Source: Phaeobacter sp. G2 (lineage in GTDB: Bacteria > Pseudomonadota > Alphaproteobacteria > Rhodobacterales > Rhodobacteraceae). From it: a stretch of DNA of 64,000 nt. Position numbers and translations under genes: made by a program. Shown here one piece after another: positions 1-7,844 of this stretch (positions within the stretch are counted from its first letter, which is position 1; the number at the start of each line of letters is the position of its first letter). The stretch is from contig CP104100.1 in NCBI GenBank assembly GCA_025163595.1, forward strand, positions 1,736,001 to 1,800,000, given 5' to 3'. Under the pieces are notes generated by a model. It saw only the letters and a list, made by a program, of their open reading frames with translations. It made no database searches and was not told where the DNA came from.

Positions 1-1
1 G

Positions 2-1363
2 GACATACGTGTGACCGGAAACGGCAGTTACTCGGTAACGATGGTGGGTATTGCTGCGGACTACGTGCCGGATGAAGATGGCGGAACATTGGTCGGCGCT
101 CCTGATCTTGAGTTTGGAACATCCATCTCTGGGGTAATCAACGGATCCGGAGGAACACGCGAAACCGACTACTATGCGATCCAAGTTTTTTCTGGGCAAA
201 CCTATAATTTCGCCATGACACAGGCGGACTCACCCTATGGTGCGACATCAGGTGCCGAAATCCAGATTTTGGACGCTGCAGGAGACCCCATTCTGACCGG
301 CGGCTCTTGGAGTGCGAGTGCCTGGGATAATGGCGCAACCTATTCATTCTCGCCCTCGGTTTCTGGGGTCTACTATTTAAGGGCAGATACTTATTTTGGC
401 TCCTTTGGGGCCTATACGCTGACCGCCTCAATTGGTGACGCTCCGACGGCTATCGCAAATGTTGATGCGGTGACTGCAGGCGATGCCTCTGGCGCAACCT
501 CAGTCACTGTTCGCATCGCACTAGATGCCGCAGCAGAGGGGGATATTTCTGGCAGCATAACGCTAACGGCGGCTGATTCCGACTATTCCAGTGCTGCAAC
601 CACGTTTGACGCGACATTCACCGTCGAAGCTGGTGATACCTTTGTAGAAATCACCATACCTGCGGGAACCGTATCAGACTTTGGTGAAGACACCGTTTTT
701 GTTGCCAGTATAGCCGAGGTCAACAACGCGCAAATCGGCCAGGGCTTTCTGGCGTCTGAAACCTACAACAGCGGAGCCAATACCGCCTCAGAAGGTGACG
801 ATGTTCTAAGAGGCACCCAGGGACGTGATAGCATCAACGCCTTGGGGGGGGACGATAATCTCTCGGGCTTGGGTGGCCGTGACCGGCTCATCGGTGGTGC
901 TGGCGACGACACTCTCAATGGAGGTCGCGGAAACGACATTATTCGGGCGGGATCAGATAACGATCAGCTTTCCGGAGCAGCCGGTCGCGATCGGCTATTT
1001 GGAAACTCTGGGCAGGATCAGCTATTCGGCAATAAGGGCAATGATCGTCTGTACGGTAATAACGGTCGAGACACCCTGAATGGCGGCTCTGGTGATGATT
1101 TTTTGCAGGGTGGGGGGCAAGCCGATACCTTTGTTTTCTCCGGAGCATTCGGAAACGATACCATTGGTGATTTTTCCGAACACAAACGCGCTGAGAAAAT
1201 CGATTTGTCGGGCGTGGAGGAAATTACTGGCCTGCGAGATCTGCGCAACCACCATATGTCTCAAGACGGTAACGATGTGGTCATACAGGATGGTATGGGA
1301 AATACGATAACTGTACTGGGGGTCGATATGTCAGACTTAGGTCATAGCGATTTCATTTTCTGA
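2..1363 (+). CDS. RTX calcium-binding secreted protein, 5'-truncated by window edge
   Basis: The reading frame is open to the left edge, so the true start lies outside the window; the GTG at 11 is only the first internal start-like codon. The first ~140 visible residues resemble a PPC (pre-peptidase C-terminal) beta-sandwich, with the phrases TDYYAIQVFSGQTYNF and GVYYLRADTY. A beta-rich linker follows. Then come about ten glycine/aspartate nonapeptides (GGAGDDTLNGGRGND style, about residues 260-370) and an end of the M10-serralysin-C/haemolysin type (GGGQADTFVFSGAFGNDTIGDF). RTX repeats of this kind bind calcium and usually mark type I secretion, with the uncleaved signal at the extreme C-terminus. 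No transporter genes are next to it here. The catalytic or effector domain, if any, is upstream and unseen. Confidence 0.85.
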   Translation, partial: DIRVTGNGSYSVTMVGIAADYVPDEDGGTLVGAPDLEFGTSISGVINGSGGTRETDYYAIQVFSGQTYNFAMTQADSPYGATSGAEIQILDAAGDPILTGGSWSASAWDNGATYSFSPSVSGVYYLRADTYFGSFGAYTLTASIGDAPTAIANVDAVTAGDASGATSVTVRIALDAAAEGDISGSITLTAADSDYSSAATTFDATFTVEAGDTFVEITIPAGTVSDFGEDTVFVASIAEVNNAQIGQGFLASETYNSGANTASEGDDVLRGTQGRDSINALGGDDNLSGLGGRDRLIGGAGDDTLNGGRGNDIIRAGSDNDQLSGAAGRDRLFGNSGQDQLFGNKGNDRLYGNNGRDTLNGGSGDDFLQGGGQADTFVFSGAFGNDTIGDFSEHKRAEKIDLSGVEEITGLRDLRNHHMSQDGNDVVIQDGMGNTITVLGVDMSDLGHSDFIF

Positions 1364-1949
1364 TCGGACGGGGGCTGCCGAATGGACCTTGTACTGCACG
1401 TTCTCTGCGGATTGCTTCCGCTCGTTTGCGGCGCAGAATGAACCAAGGTCGGGAACGCTCACGAAATGGCTGCTTTCGTGAAATTGATCAGTTGTCTCCG
1501 CACTTGCGGAAATTTCGGCACTGTGCCTTTCTTGAATGTACTGATTGGGCTGGCTGCTGCCGGTCAGTACAACCTTGCCAAACCGGCAGCTCCAAGGGCG
1601 CGACCCGGATGTGGCTCTGAGTACCAGTGGCCCATAGCCGCTAGTTTCAATCCAAACTAGGTAGGTCTATTATCCAAACTGCGTTGAAAATAAATGGAAA
1701 TCATTTGATTGTGAAGCAGGAGATCCCCCCGTTCGAGCCGGGGGGGAGGTGCCACTCAAATACTGACTATTGGTTTCTGTGAGAGAGAGGTTGGAGCGGT
1801 TCTCCGGCATTCTGGGTCCAACGCACCTTCTGTTTTTAGCACACTCTATACAGGCTAGGGCGTCTATCAGTGATCTGGTCAGCGCCCGCACCAACTGCGT
1901 AGAGAGGCACAAGACCTCTGTCTTCAGCAGCCCAGCAATTGGCGCGCAG
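1364..1949. other. Intergenic stretch without a recognisable gene
   Basis: Several short open frames cross this stretch but none has a family resemblance, a good ribosome-binding site or conserved-looking composition. The only structured element seen is the tRNA-3'-end-like hairpin at 1727-1754. The stretch separates an exoprotein gene from core genes, so it could be a junction of acquired and ancestral DNA; that is inference. Confidence 0.6.
1727..1754 (+). other. tRNA 3'-end-like remnant (T-arm plus acceptor strand plus CCA)
   Basis: A 5-bp stem (CCCCG/CGGGG) closes a seven-base loop TTCGAGC that fits the T-loop consensus TTCRANY with the usual G53-C61 closing pair. Seven bases (GGGAGGT), one discriminator-like G and CCA follow, exactly the geometry of a tRNA 3' end. 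No matching 5' acceptor strand (ACCTCCC) or anticodon arm can be folded in the 100 bases upstream, so this is not a complete tRNA. Such 3' fragments are typical of integrase attachment sites, but chance similarity is not excluded. Confidence 0.35.
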
Positions 1950-2252
1950 CTATTCGATGTCTATCGTCTGGCGAACTGCCTGGCTGTCAGGGTCCAGAAT
2001 CAGGATTTGATCGTCCGTGGTCACCACCGCAATCCAGCCGGATCCAAAAGTCACCGCCTGGGCTGTGGTGCCGGCGGGCAGGGTGATTTTGCTGGGCAGG
2101 GTGGGGCTATCTGCAGACAAGCGGATGACAAGCAGGCTGACAACCAGTACAAGCCCGCCAATCATCACCACGGTCAATGTGGTCACCAGTCGACGCAGGA
2201 ATTTCAGCTGCGGCGGTTCGTCTTGGATTTCAGGCTTGGAAGGATCAGTCAT
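1950..2252 (-). CDS. Small single-span membrane protein (DUF6476-like)
   Basis: A protein of 100 residues that starts MTDPSKPE. A polar N-terminus with a KFLRR patch precedes one strongly hydrophobic segment (about residues 25-46, TLTVVMIGGLVLVVSLLVIRL). A short extracytoplasmic domain follows, ending in a beta-like pattern (GSGWIAVVTTDDQILILD). It looks like the small conserved protein found beside RluA-type pseudouridine synthases in Rhodobacteraceae, annotated as DUF6476; I know no function. The start was chosen because the upstream extension of the frame is only the antisense of the divergent gene. Its ATG overlaps the ATG of the divergent gene (see 2250-2253). Confidence 0.75.
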   Translation of the reverse strand: MTDPSKPEIQDEPPQLKFLRRLVTTLTVVMIGGLVLVVSLLVIRLSADSPTLPSKITLPAGTTAQAVTFGSGWIAVVTTDDQILILDPDSQAVRQTIDIE

Positions 2253-3291
2253 GGGCAGCCGCCAGATTGAGTTTATCATCGCGGAAGACCCGCCTAAAAG
2301 GCTTGATAAAGCGGTTTCGCGCGATGTGCCAGCCGAAGCTGCATTGTCACGTACACGGCTCGCCCGATTGATCGAGGCAGGCAGCCTGACAATGGATGGC
2401 GCTGTGGTGCGCGACGCCAAGGCCCGGGTGGTTGAAGGGGCGCTGATCTCCATCACCGTGGAGGAGGCCGAGGATAGTCACATCGGTCCCGAAGATATTG
2501 CCCTGGATGTGATCTTTGAGGATGACGATCTGATCGTGATCAATAAACCTGCGGGTATGGTGGTGCATCCGGCACCAGGGACACCATCGGGTACTCTGGT
2601 CAACGCCCTGCTGCATCACTGCGGCGAAAACCTCTCTGGTGTGGGCGGGGTCAAGCGCCCCGGCATTGTGCACCGTATCGACAAAGAGACTTCCGGGCTT
2701 TTGGTGGTGGCGAAATCGGATGTGGCCCATCAGGGGCTGGCACGGCAGTTTGAGAAACACACGGTGGAGCGCTATTACCGGGCCATTTGCTATGGGGTGC
2801 CTGATGCCAATGATCCGCGACTGCGGGGGGTAAAGGGCACCAGTTTTGAACCGGGCAACATTCTGAAACTGACAACACAACTGGCGCGGCACAAATTTGA
2901 CCGCCAACGTCAGGCCGTGTTGTTCCAGGGCGGGCGCCATGCGGTGACCCGTGCCCGCATTGTCGCGCCCTTTGGCCAGCCGCCGGTGGCTGCCCTGATC
3001 GAATGCTGGCTGGAAACGGGGCGCACCCATCAGATCCGGGTCCATATGGCCCATGCGGGCCATGGCCTGGTTGGCGATCCGACCTATGGCGGCAAACGCA
3101 AACTTGCCGCCAAATCCCTGGCCCCAGCGGCGATTGCCGCTGTGCAGAGTTTTCCCCGGCAGGCCCTGCATGCGGCGGTCCTGGGTTTTGTGCACCCGGT
3201 CAGCGGCGCGGAGATGCGGTTTGAAGCGCCGCTTCCCCAGGACATGAGCGATCTGATCGAGGCGCTGCGTCTGCCCCCTGTCGCGGGCTGA
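2251..3291 (+). CDS. RluA/RluD-family 23S rRNA pseudouridine synthase
   Basis: 346 residues, normal for the family. It isomerises specific uridines of structured RNA, most often 23S rRNA, to pseudouridine. An N-terminal S4 RNA-binding domain is at about residues 17-75 (RLDKAVSRD and SRTRLARLIEAGSLTMDG). The catalytic domain follows, with the signature HRIDKETSGLLVVAK; the catalytic aspartate is D144. Later motifs NKPAGMVVHP and GRTHQIRVH are also typical. RluC and RluD specificities cannot be separated by eye. The ATG at 2251 is chosen because the residues before it are antisense to the divergent gene and the S4 domain begins soon after. The leader and ribosome-binding site must lie inside the divergent coding sequence. 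Confidence 0.92.
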   Translation: MGSRQIEFIIAEDPPKRLDKAVSRDVPAEAALSRTRLARLIEAGSLTMDGAVVRDAKARVVEGALISITVEEAEDSHIGPEDIALDVIFEDDDLIVINKPAGMVVHPAPGTPSGTLVNALLHHCGENLSGVGGVKRPGIVHRIDKETSGLLVVAKSDVAHQGLARQFEKHTVERYYRAICYGVPDANDPRLRGVKGTSFEPGNILKLTTQLARHKFDRQRQAVLFQGGRHAVTRARIVAPFGQPPVAALIECWLETGRTHQIRVHMAHAGHGLVGDPTYGGKRKLAAKSLAPAAIAAVQSFPRQALHAAVLGFVHPVSGAEMRFEAPLPQDMSDLIEALRLPPVAG

Positions 3292-3426
3292 TCTGGGGGG
3301 GATCTCTGTTTATGTTTGGGCTGAGCGGCGGGGGGAAGCCCGCCGCGCAGCCCGGTGTGGCCTTGTGGCATGCCCTGACAATGGCTGTCGCATAGATCGG
3401 CACCCATTGCGGTGGCTGCGTAAGGT

Positions 3427-3861
3427 CTAGATCGCGGCTGTGTCAGGGCAATCAATCACATTGGTCACGGTTTCGCGGAAGAAATCCACCTTGCCGTCCG
3501 TCTCATGGGACAGGATCAGCGTGGCGCTGGTGCACATGCGACCGCGCACCCCATAGAAAAACTTTTGTTCAAACGTGGTGAGCATCCATCCTTCTTGCGG
3601 CAGCGGCTGTGTTGCGATCGACAGGGCTTCTGTGCCTTTTGGAAAGACCTCTGTTCCCAAGCGGGTGAGGATGGTGGCGATATCCGCGAGGCCTTTGCCG
3701 ACCTGCCAGCTCACATCCGCTTCATCGTGAAAGTGGTCAATGCGAAAATCAATATTGTCAGCCATATAGGTCACCAGGGCGGGATCGCCGGCGACGAATT
3801 TGCGCAGCAGGGTTTCAATCGCACTGACGGGTGTTTTGGTGGGGGCAGTGGTGGTGTTCAT
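3427..3861 (-). CDS. NTF2-like/SnoaL-like small protein
   Basis: 144 residues with the alpha+beta pattern of the NTF2-like superfamily: an N-terminal helix (SAIETLLRKFVAGD), then DNIDFRIDHFHDEADVSW, and a C-terminal sheet ending FRETVTNVIDC. No catalytic residues can be assigned, so the substrate is unknown. It is divergent from the LysR-type regulator at 3964 with about 100 bp between starts, the usual layout for a regulator and its target. A strong ribosome-binding site (AAGGACTG in mRNA sense) precedes the ATG. Confidence 0.7.
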   Translation of the reverse strand: MNTTTAPTKTPVSAIETLLRKFVAGDPALVTYMADNIDFRIDHFHDEADVSWQVGKGLADIATILTRLGTEVFPKGTEALSIATQPLPQEGWMLTTFEQKFFYGVRGRMCTSATLILSHETDGKVDFFRETVTNVIDCPDTAAI

Positions 3862-3950
3862 TTTGACAGTCCTTTGAACAGGGTTACGGTGAGCAAAAGA
3901 GATGGCAGACCTTTCTGGTATATGATATTCTGGGGTTAACTATCCTTTGT

Positions 3951-3965
3951 ATAGGTTTTACCTAT
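3951..3965. promoter_or_regulatory. Palindromic LTTR-type box overlapping the lysR start codon
   Basis: ATAGGT-TTT-ACCTAT is a perfect 6+6 inverted repeat with a 3-bp centre and contains the T-N11-A pattern of LysR-type operators (T3952, A3964). The right arm overlaps the start codon at 3964. Binding here could repress the regulator itself and also affect the divergent NTF2-like gene; this is inferred from sequence only. Confidence 0.5.
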
Positions 3966-4782
3966 GTTAGAACTCACGCCGCTCCGATACTTTATGAGCG
4001 CCCTGGAGATGGGCTCGTTCAGCCATGCGGCCAGGGCCAATGGGGTGAGCCAGCCGACGGTCTCGGCAGCGATTCAAAAGCTTGAGGACCTGATGGGCGG
4101 CGACCTGTTCTATCGGCACAGGCGCGGCCTGACAGTGACGCCGCTGGGAGAGCGGCTCTATGCCGAGGCAGCGGGCAGCGTGGCGCAGCTGTCTGGGATG
4201 GTGCAGCGGTTGCAGGCCAGCGAGCGGCGTCTGTTGCGCATTCACTGCCCGCCGGATGTGCTGCTGGCGTCCTTTACGGCCGGGTTTCGCGCACTCAGGT
4301 TGGCGCACCCAGAGACCTATCTGTCCTTTGCACCCGTGCTGGAGGAGGCAGATCTGGCCCTGATCAGTGAAAGCTGCGTCCCCGCAGGCCATGACTTTTT
4401 CCCACTGCGCACAGAAAGCTACGGAGTCGCTCTGCCGCAGGCACATGTTCTGGCAGCCGGGAGCAGTGTTGATTTGGCGGATTTAAGAGACGAGGCCCGT
4501 ATTCATCGGCCCTATTGTCCCAATGCAGACAGCATGCCGGACGAGCAGGGGTTAATACCCTTGCCACCTGCGCAGGCTTTACATGATCAGCAGGTTCTGG
4601 ATCTTGTCGCTGCCGGGTTGGGGGTGGCCTTTGTGCCGATGTCCCATGACGGCATCCATGGGGGTGTCACTGTCCGGCCTCTGCGCAACGCGCCGGAGGT
4701 GTTCCGAACTCTGGGGGTTTCCAGCCGAAAAACGGTCTTTGCCCGGCAGTTTGCCCAGTTTTTGGTCGCGGCAAGGCAGTAG
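3964..4782 (+). CDS. LysR-family transcriptional regulator
   Basis: 272 residues, slightly short for the family. The N-terminal winged helix-turn-helix is clear (LRYFMSALEMGSFSHAARANGVSQPTVSAAIQKLEDLMGGDLFYR). A reduced effector-binding domain with the expected late motif (VLDLVAAGLGVAFVPMS) follows. The effector is not predictable. It is divergent from the NTF2-like gene, which is its most likely target. A near-perfect palindrome covers its own start (3951-3965), suggesting autoregulation. Confidence 0.88.
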   Translation: MLELTPLRYFMSALEMGSFSHAARANGVSQPTVSAAIQKLEDLMGGDLFYRHRRGLTVTPLGERLYAEAAGSVAQLSGMVQRLQASERRLLRIHCPPDVLLASFTAGFRALRLAHPETYLSFAPVLEEADLALISESCVPAGHDFFPLRTESYGVALPQAHVLAAGSSVDLADLRDEARIHRPYCPNADSMPDEQGLIPLPPAQALHDQQVLDLVAAGLGVAFVPMSHDGIHGGVTVRPLRNAPEVFRTLGVSSRKTVFARQFAQFLVAARQ

Positions 4783-4888
4783 GGCGGGAAAAGACAATTT
4801 TATGGAGAAAGGTGATTTTCTTTTGGGTTATGTGTCAAAGGTCACAGATGTTTCGTCGGCTGAAATATAAAAGCGTACTTGCAGGCGC

Positions 4889-4919
4889 CCCTTGAAAGGC
4901 GTTTAGCGTTAACCCATAT
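4889..4919 (+). promoter_or_regulatory. Sigma-32-type heat-shock promoter of rpoH
   Basis: CCCCTTGAAA (4888-4897) matches the sigma-32 -35 element and CCCATAT (4913-4919) the -10 element, separated by 15-16 bp, which is within the known range. It lies about 45 bp before the rpoH start. The sequence suggests that RpoH, or a second RpoH in the cell, transcribes rpoH, giving positive autoregulation during heat or oxidative stress. Confidence 0.65.
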
Positions 4920-4962
4920 GATCAATGTTAAGTCCATAAACATCTTGGGAGGGACCGTTTGA

Positions 4963-5859
4963 ATGGCTAATTATGCAAATCTGCCCGCACCGACCCCCGA
5001 AGGCGGGTTGAACCGCTATATGCAAGAAATCCGTAAGTTCCCGCTGCTGGAACCGGAAGAAGAATACATGTTGGCCAAGGCCTGGGTGGAAAAAGAGGAC
5101 TCTGGTGCGGCGCATCGGATGGTGACCTCGCACCTGCGCCTGGCGGCCAAGATCGCTATGGGCTACCGGGGCTATGGTCTGCCGCAGGCCGAAGTGATCT
5201 CTGAGGCCAATGTTGGCTTGATGCAGGCGGTGAAACGCTTTGATCCCGAAAAAGGCTTCCGTCTGGCGACCTATGCCATGTGGTGGATCCGCGCCTCGAT
5301 CCAGGAATATGTCCTGCGCTCCTGGTCGATGGTCAAGCTGGGCACAACCTCGGCGCAAAAGAAACTGTTCTTTAACCTGCGCAAGGCCAAGGCCCGTATC
5401 GGTGCTCTGGAAGAGGGGGATCTGCGCCCCGAAAACGTTGCCAGGATTGCCCATGACCTTGGGGTGACCGAGGACGAAGTGGTCTCGATGAACCGCCGGA
5501 TGTCCGGTGGCGACGCCTCTCTCAATGCCACTGTTGGCAGTGAGGGCGAGGGCACCATGCAGTGGCAGGACTGGCTTGAGGATGAAGACGCGGACCAGGC
5601 TGGTGACTATGAGGCCCGCGATGAGCTGGAAGCCCGTCGTGAGCTGTTGGCCCAGGCCCTGGACGTGCTGAACGACCGGGAAAAGGATATTCTCACCCAG
5701 CGTCGTCTGGCGGAGAAGGTGCAGACTCTGGAAGAGTTGAGCGCAGAATACGGCGTGAGCCGGGAGCGGATCCGCCAGATCGAGGTGCGGGCCTTTGAAA
5801 AGCTGCAAAAGAAAATGCGTGAGCTGGCCTCGGCCAAGGGTATGCTGGCAGCACATTAA
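4963..5859 (+). CDS. rpoH: RNA polymerase sigma factor RpoH (sigma-32)
   Basis: 298 residues, normal for RpoH. Region 1.2 is NRYMQEIRKFPLLEPEEEYMLAKAW. Region 2 contains LRLAAKIAMGYRGYGLPQAEVISEAN and the -10-reading helix TYAMWWIRASIQEYVLRSWS. The RpoH-specific box follows as QKKLFFNLRKAK. Region 4.2 is ELSAEYGVSRERIRQIEVRAFEKL. It directs polymerase to heat-shock and, in Rhodobacterales, singlet-oxygen stress genes. A good ribosome-binding site (GGGAGGG, 4947-4953) fits the ATG at 4963. A sigma-32-like promoter lies just upstream and a strong terminator just downstream, so it is probably monocistronic. Roseobacters often carry two rpoH genes; which one this is cannot be told from the window. 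Confidence 0.96.
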   Translation: MANYANLPAPTPEGGLNRYMQEIRKFPLLEPEEEYMLAKAWVEKEDSGAAHRMVTSHLRLAAKIAMGYRGYGLPQAEVISEANVGLMQAVKRFDPEKGFRLATYAMWWIRASIQEYVLRSWSMVKLGTTSAQKKLFFNLRKAKARIGALEEGDLRPENVARIAHDLGVTEDEVVSMNRRMSGGDASLNATVGSEGEGTMQWQDWLEDEDADQAGDYEARDELEARRELLAQALDVLNDREKDILTQRRLAEKVQTLEELSAEYGVSRERIRQIEVRAFEKLQKKMRELASAKGMLAAH

Positions 5860-5885
5860 CCGGCTCTGATAGCTGGGTTCACAAG

Positions 5886-5917
5886 CGGGCGGTCCCATTG
5901 GGGCCGCCCGTTTTTTT
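5886..5917 (+). terminator. Rho-independent terminator of rpoH
   Basis: A GC-rich hairpin of about 11 bp (CGGGCGG...CCGCCCG arms, 5886-5910) with a very short loop, followed directly by seven T residues. Confidence 0.9.
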
Positions 5918-5933
5918 GTTTGGGGCGCTACAT

Positions 5934-6334
5934 CTGGCGGGAGGCTGGCGCCCTGTATGGTTGCAGGGCAGCTGGCTGAGCTGGACCCGCGCCAAGGTCG
6001 GGTGTTCAGCGGAACTGGCGCAGAACCTGGCGGGCTGGCCAAAAGGCTGGCGGGCGAGTGGGTGCGGGGGCTGGCGGAGCCGCTGCGATGGCGACGATCA
6101 AACCCTAGCTAAAGTCGCAGAGGAACAGCGCAGAAAGCGAGATCCCCAAAGCGAACACGCAGAACGTGCTGGCTAAACAGCAGGCTGGCTAAAAACGGCT
6201 GGCTACTAGATGGGCTGGCTAAAAAGCGGGCTGGCTAAGATCGGTAAGTTGCTGGCATGGCTGGCTGTCTGGCGTGTCCTGGCAAAGCCCGGACTGGCTG
6301 GAGTGGCTTGCTGCTTGCTGCCTGACGATCTGGC
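5934..6334 (+). repeat. Strand-biased CTGGC repeat array, with a 16-bp-spaced GCTGGCTA core
   Basis: The pentamer CTGGC occurs 19 times in about 400 bp on the plus strand (first bases at 5934, 5945, 5972, 6015, 6027, 6035, 6047, 6071, 6169, 6185, 6199, 6215, 6231, 6252, 6261, 6269, 6279, 6294, 6330). Less than one occurrence is expected by chance. In the centre the longer unit GCTGGCTA recurs at 6168, 6184, 6198, 6214 and 6230, with spacings of 16, 14, 16 and 16. The array fills the gap between the rpoH terminator and the 3' end of the convergent kinase gene. No open frame explains it. Function unknown. Confidence 0.7.
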
Positions 6335-6495
6335 GGGCTGCGGTTCTTGTCTTATGGATAGGGTTGTCAGAGTGAGTCGTCAATCATGATTTCAGAAAAA
6401 TCGAACAAAAACAAATAGTTGACAGAAATACTCAGGTAGTCGGGTTGGCGTTTCCAGACGCGGAGCTTGCGAAGAGGGGAAATAGTGCCCGATCC

Positions 6496-7347
6496 TTAAA
6501 ACCTGGAGTGCTGAACCAGCAGCCGCTCCAGCAGGATCAGTTCCGGGTCGTGTTGCAGAACCGCCCCCTGGCGCCAGACTAGGGACAAGGCAGTTTTTGC
6601 ACAGGACCATTGCAGCAGACGCTTTGGTGACACGTCAAAGACCTGTCCCCAGAGCCTTGCGCGCCGGGCAATCAGATCGGCGCTATATATGTCCTGTTCC
6701 AGACCTTTGGGATGGCGAAAGGCATTGGCCAATTCATAGCAGCGCTCGCCAATCAGCCCCTTGGCATCAAACGCGCAATAGCCGCCTGTGCCCTGACGAA
6801 TGTTCTCGTGATGCAGATCCCCATGCAACGGGCGAAGGTCTTCTTGGTTGGCCAGCAGGGCCTCTGCCAGGCTTTGCGCCTGCTGTACTGTGCGGCGGGC
6901 TTGGCCGGTCAGGTTCAGGTCAGCTGCAGGCGCGCGCAGGGCTTTGAACCAGGCGGCAAGAGGCGTCAAGCCGGGCAGCTTTAGGGCCTTGGATTGGGTG
7001 TGAATGTTCGCGGCGACCTGAGCCAGAGCGGTATCTGCCTCTGCCTGCCCGCCATTGCGGGCGATATCCCCCAGCGAAGGCCCCGGCAACCATTCCATCA
7101 GCACAGCGTTCTGGGCGACCTGGTAGATCTGCGCCACAGGGCCTTGCAATGCGGCCAGGAAAGGAAAACCACTGGCTTCGTTGCCCATATGCCCTGCTGT
7201 GTAGAGTTTCAAAGCCGCCTGACCATGGCGCTGCGTTTCCACATGCCAGATCTGTGCTCGCGGCACCTCTTGCAGTGACAAGACGCGGGTGATCTGGAAC
7301 GTCGAAATCAACTCAGCTGGCAGGGCAGGCAGGGCTGGGTGGTTCAT
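6496..7347 (-). CDS. Aminoglycoside/hydroxyurea phosphotransferase-family kinase
   Basis: 283 residues. It has the APH(6)/StrB-type kinase fold: a nucleotide-binding lobe with AALKLYTAG (lysine about 47), a hinge VLMEWLPGPSLGD, the catalytic loop HGDLHHENI (H175, D177) and a metal-binding FDAKGLIGE (D194). Family members phosphorylate small hydroxylated substrates and some give streptomycin or hydroxyurea resistance. The housekeeping-like location and the operon with a peptidase and an acetyltransferase do not prove a resistance role. Its ATG overlaps the stop of the GNAT gene (ATGA), so translation is coupled. Confidence 0.85.
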   Translation of the reverse strand: MNHPALPALPAELISTFQITRVLSLQEVPRAQIWHVETQRHGQAALKLYTAGHMGNEASGFPFLAALQGPVAQIYQVAQNAVLMEWLPGPSLGDIARNGGQAEADTALAQVAANIHTQSKALKLPGLTPLAAWFKALRAPAADLNLTGQARRTVQQAQSLAEALLANQEDLRPLHGDLHHENIRQGTGGYCAFDAKGLIGERCYELANAFRHPKGLEQDIYSADLIARRARLWGQVFDVSPKRLLQWSCAKTALSLVWRQGAVLQHDPELILLERLLVQHSRF

Positions 7348-7844
7348 TGTGCTCGCCTTTCCCCTAAATCCAAACGCTCTGCCCCGGGCAGGACCATACG
7401 CATCACCAGTTGCAGGCCAAACAACCCGCCAAAGTGCATGTCTTGGGCCTGGGTAAAGCCGGTCTTGCGATAGAGGCTGATGGCTGTGGGATTGTGCAAA
7501 TCCACGGTCAGAACCAGGCCGGTGTGATTTGGATAATGGTGGCGCAGATAGTCGGGCATGACCTGCAAGGCCCGCGTGGCGTAGCGCTTTTGCTGGTGGC
7601 GGTGGTCAATCATAAACCCCCGCAGCCCCAGCTCGAGCCCCTGGGCGAGGCCATAGGCCCGGTCAATTTTGAAAAACCCAACAGCAGCACCCTGAAAAAA
7701 GATGGCGTGGAAATCCACGCCATCCTCAGCGGTATTGAAAGCCTGCGCTATGGTGCCCGAAAACAGGACCTGATCCGGCGCCACGGCGATGTGGCGCACA
7801 AGATCATAGTCGCGCGCGGGGATTGGGCGCAGCTCCAGCGCCAT
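7344..7844 (-). CDS. GNAT-family N-acetyltransferase
   Basis: 166 residues with the GNAT pattern: a beta-4 strand GLELGLRGFMIDHRHQQKRYATRALQ, where the pyrophosphate-binding Q/R-x-x-G/A loop is expected (QQKRYA), and a C-terminal NPTAISLYRKTGFTQ. It transfers acetyl from acetyl-CoA to an unknown amine. It is the middle gene of pepF-GNAT-kinase: its ATG shares an A with the pepF stop (TAATG), and its TGA overlaps the next ATG. The rRNA-like or peptide substrate is not predictable. Confidence 0.85.
   Translation of the reverse strand: MALELRPIPARDYDLVRHIAVAPDQVLFSGTIAQAFNTAEDGVDFHAIFFQGAAVGFFKIDRAYGLAQGLELGLRGFMIDHRHQQKRYATRALQVMPDYLRHHYPNHTGLVLTVDLHNPTAISLYRKTGFTQAQDMHFGGLFGLQLVMRMVLPGAERLDLGERRAQ

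Noticed and set aside
138..431. Open frame on the minus strand inside the RTX gene
   Set aside because: It is antisense to a clearly coding frame and has no family resemblance or ribosome-binding site.
1680..1754. A complete tRNA ending at the CCA at 1754
   Set aside because: The T-arm and acceptor strand fit, but no matching 5' acceptor strand, D-arm or anticodon stem can be folded upstream.
1770..2250. Plus-strand extension upstream of the pseudouridine synthase
   Set aside because: The extension is antisense to the small membrane protein gene, and the S4 domain begins right after the ATG at 2251.
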